A stretch of DNA of 23,645 bases from an uncultured Clostridia bacterium (GTDB lineage: Bacteria > Bacillota > Clostridia > Lachnospirales > Anaerotignaceae). Below are positions 22,954 through 23,645 of this stretch, one piece after another (the stretch's first letter is position 1; every line of letters starts with the position of its first letter). A program made the position numbers and the translations under genes. The DNA is taken from assembly GCA_910587195.1 (NCBI GenBank), contig CAJUKL010000036.1:1-23645 (forward strand), written 5' to 3'. The notes below the pieces were generated by a model. The model ran no database searches, was not told where the DNA came from, and saw only the letters and a list, made by a program, of their open reading frames with translations.

Positions 22954-22978
22954 CAAAAAAAAGAGCCACAGCTCTTTT
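22954..22978 (-). terminator. Rho-independent terminator upstream of the spoIVF-like operon
   Basis: On the minus strand AAAAGAGC-TGTG-GCTCTTTT continues into a run of eight Ts in total. It would stop transcripts coming from beyond the window end before they reach the spoIVF-like promoter. Confidence 0.75.
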
Positions 22979-23024
22979 GGATTAGTCAGGGCGACCGCAT
23001 AAAAAATTTTTTGTAAGAATTATA

Positions 23025-23645
23025 ATAATTTGAGTTTAAAAATAAAAAAATGATTTATTATGAACTTAACAAAAGTCGAAAGTTCCTCCAGACCTCTTCA
23101 AAAACACGCTTGCAAGCGTAGAAAGACCTTGAGAGCTCTGCTCTCAAACCCTCGCAAGCTTTTTGAAAAAAGCTTGACCAAAAAACTTTACCTCTCACAT
23201 ACGCAACAAATTCGCATTTTTAACCACTGGTGCTCCGTTGTCGTTCCTCTCAATCAACCACTCAACTCCAACACACGGCAGCAAAACGAAGTTTTGCACA
23301 AATGTTCTTTGCTTACTTTCTTTCAAGAAAAAAGCTTGACCAAAAACTTTACCTCTCGCATACGCAACAGATTCGCATTTTTAACCACTGATGCTCCGTT
23401 GTCGTTCAGCCACAACAGATGTTCAAGTTCAACACACGGCAGCAAAACGAAGTTTTGCACAAATGTTCTTTGCTTACTTTCTTTCAAGAAAAAAGCTTGA
23501 CCAAAAACTTTACCTCTCGCATACGCAACAGATTCGCATTTTTAACCACTGATGCTCCGTTGTCGTTCAGCCACAACAGATGTTCAAGTTCAACACACGG
23601 CAGCAAAACGAAGTTTTGCACAAATGTTCTTTGCTTACTTTCTTT
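23025..23645 (-). repeat. Hairpin-train repeat, copy D, with tandem 161-bp units
   Basis: Read on the minus strand the right tail is at about 23025-23075. The GGAGGAACTTT arm, ACGCTT-GC-AAGCGT and TTGAGAGC/GCTCTCAA hairpins, and the AAGCTT hairpin (about 23155-23175) follow. The left part (core plus GCAAAAC-GAA-GTTTTGC) then occurs three times, with GGTCAAG-side borders at 23173, 23335 and 23496 (periods 162 and 161 bp). The last unit runs off the window. At unit borders the first-hairpin arm is fused straight to the AAGCTT arm (TTTCAAGAAAAAAGCTTGAC). The long frame across it is a repeat artefact. 22979-23024 holds nothing recognisable. Confidence 0.85.

Noticed and set aside
23060..23500. 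146-codon frame on the plus strand
   Set aside because: It runs across three copies of the repeat unit, encodes repeat artefacts and lacks a ribosome site.
23173..23645. CRISPR-like array
   Set aside because: Units are 161 bp and repeated throughout, without short repeats separated by unique spacers, and no cas genes are present.

Overview
The window looks like chromosomal DNA from a low-GC, anaerobic, endospore-forming Firmicute of the class Clostridia. The DNA is AT-rich with strong AGGAGG-type ribosome binding sites. It carries a bacterial V-type ATPase operon, a lysine (L-box) riboswitch, an alpha/beta-type small acid-soluble spore protein and a SpoIVFA/SpoIVFB-like pair. The assignment to Clostridia is inference from gene content; no species is claimed.

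Layout. 1-172: end of a dispersed repeat. 161-3041 (minus): OmpR-family response regulator and polytopic histidine kinase. 3042-3496: intergenic, with the regulator's promoter, a decayed repeat copy, an odd open frame and the terminator of the next operon. 3497-12069 (minus): nine-gene V-ATPase operon in the order ntpF-I-K-E-C-G-A-B-D, with a near-consensus promoter and a ~140-nt leader. 12460-14125 (minus): SAM methyltransferase and hslO (Hsp33). 14183-14440: second repeat copy. 14442-14627 (minus): spore protein. 14722-18457 (plus): promoter, lysine riboswitch, asd, dapA, a tandem pair of repeats, then dapB with its own promoter. 18495-21060: accessory stretch with a duplicated four-helix membrane protein, a membrane-anchored protein of unknown function, an orphan BlaI-type repressor and an Rpn-family nuclease. 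21170-22903 (minus): SpoIVFB-like protease, LytM domain protein and a membrane-anchor ORF, the last two looking like a split SpoIVFA. 22954-23645: terminator and a large repeat block that runs off the window.

Functional themes. The V-ATPase proteolipid has all five positions that bind Na+ in Enterococcus hirae NtpK, so the complex is probably a Na+ pump. Asd, DapA and DapB form the first committed steps to diaminopimelate and lysine. The DapA product also feeds dipicolinate synthesis, which fits the nearby spore genes.

The most striking unexplained feature is a modular repeat family (blocks at 1-172, 3150-3218 decayed, 14183-14440, 16936-17565, 23030-23645). Each copy is a train of short hairpins whose stems stay paired while their sequence changes. 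Copies abut gene ends so closely that two unrelated genes (the histidine kinase and dapA) share the same last codons and stop, ACG CTT TCT TGA, at the repeat edge. Two copies have expanded into tandem arrays with 251-bp and 161-bp units. No transposase is present. This is the best candidate here for an undescribed non-autonomous element or structured RNA.
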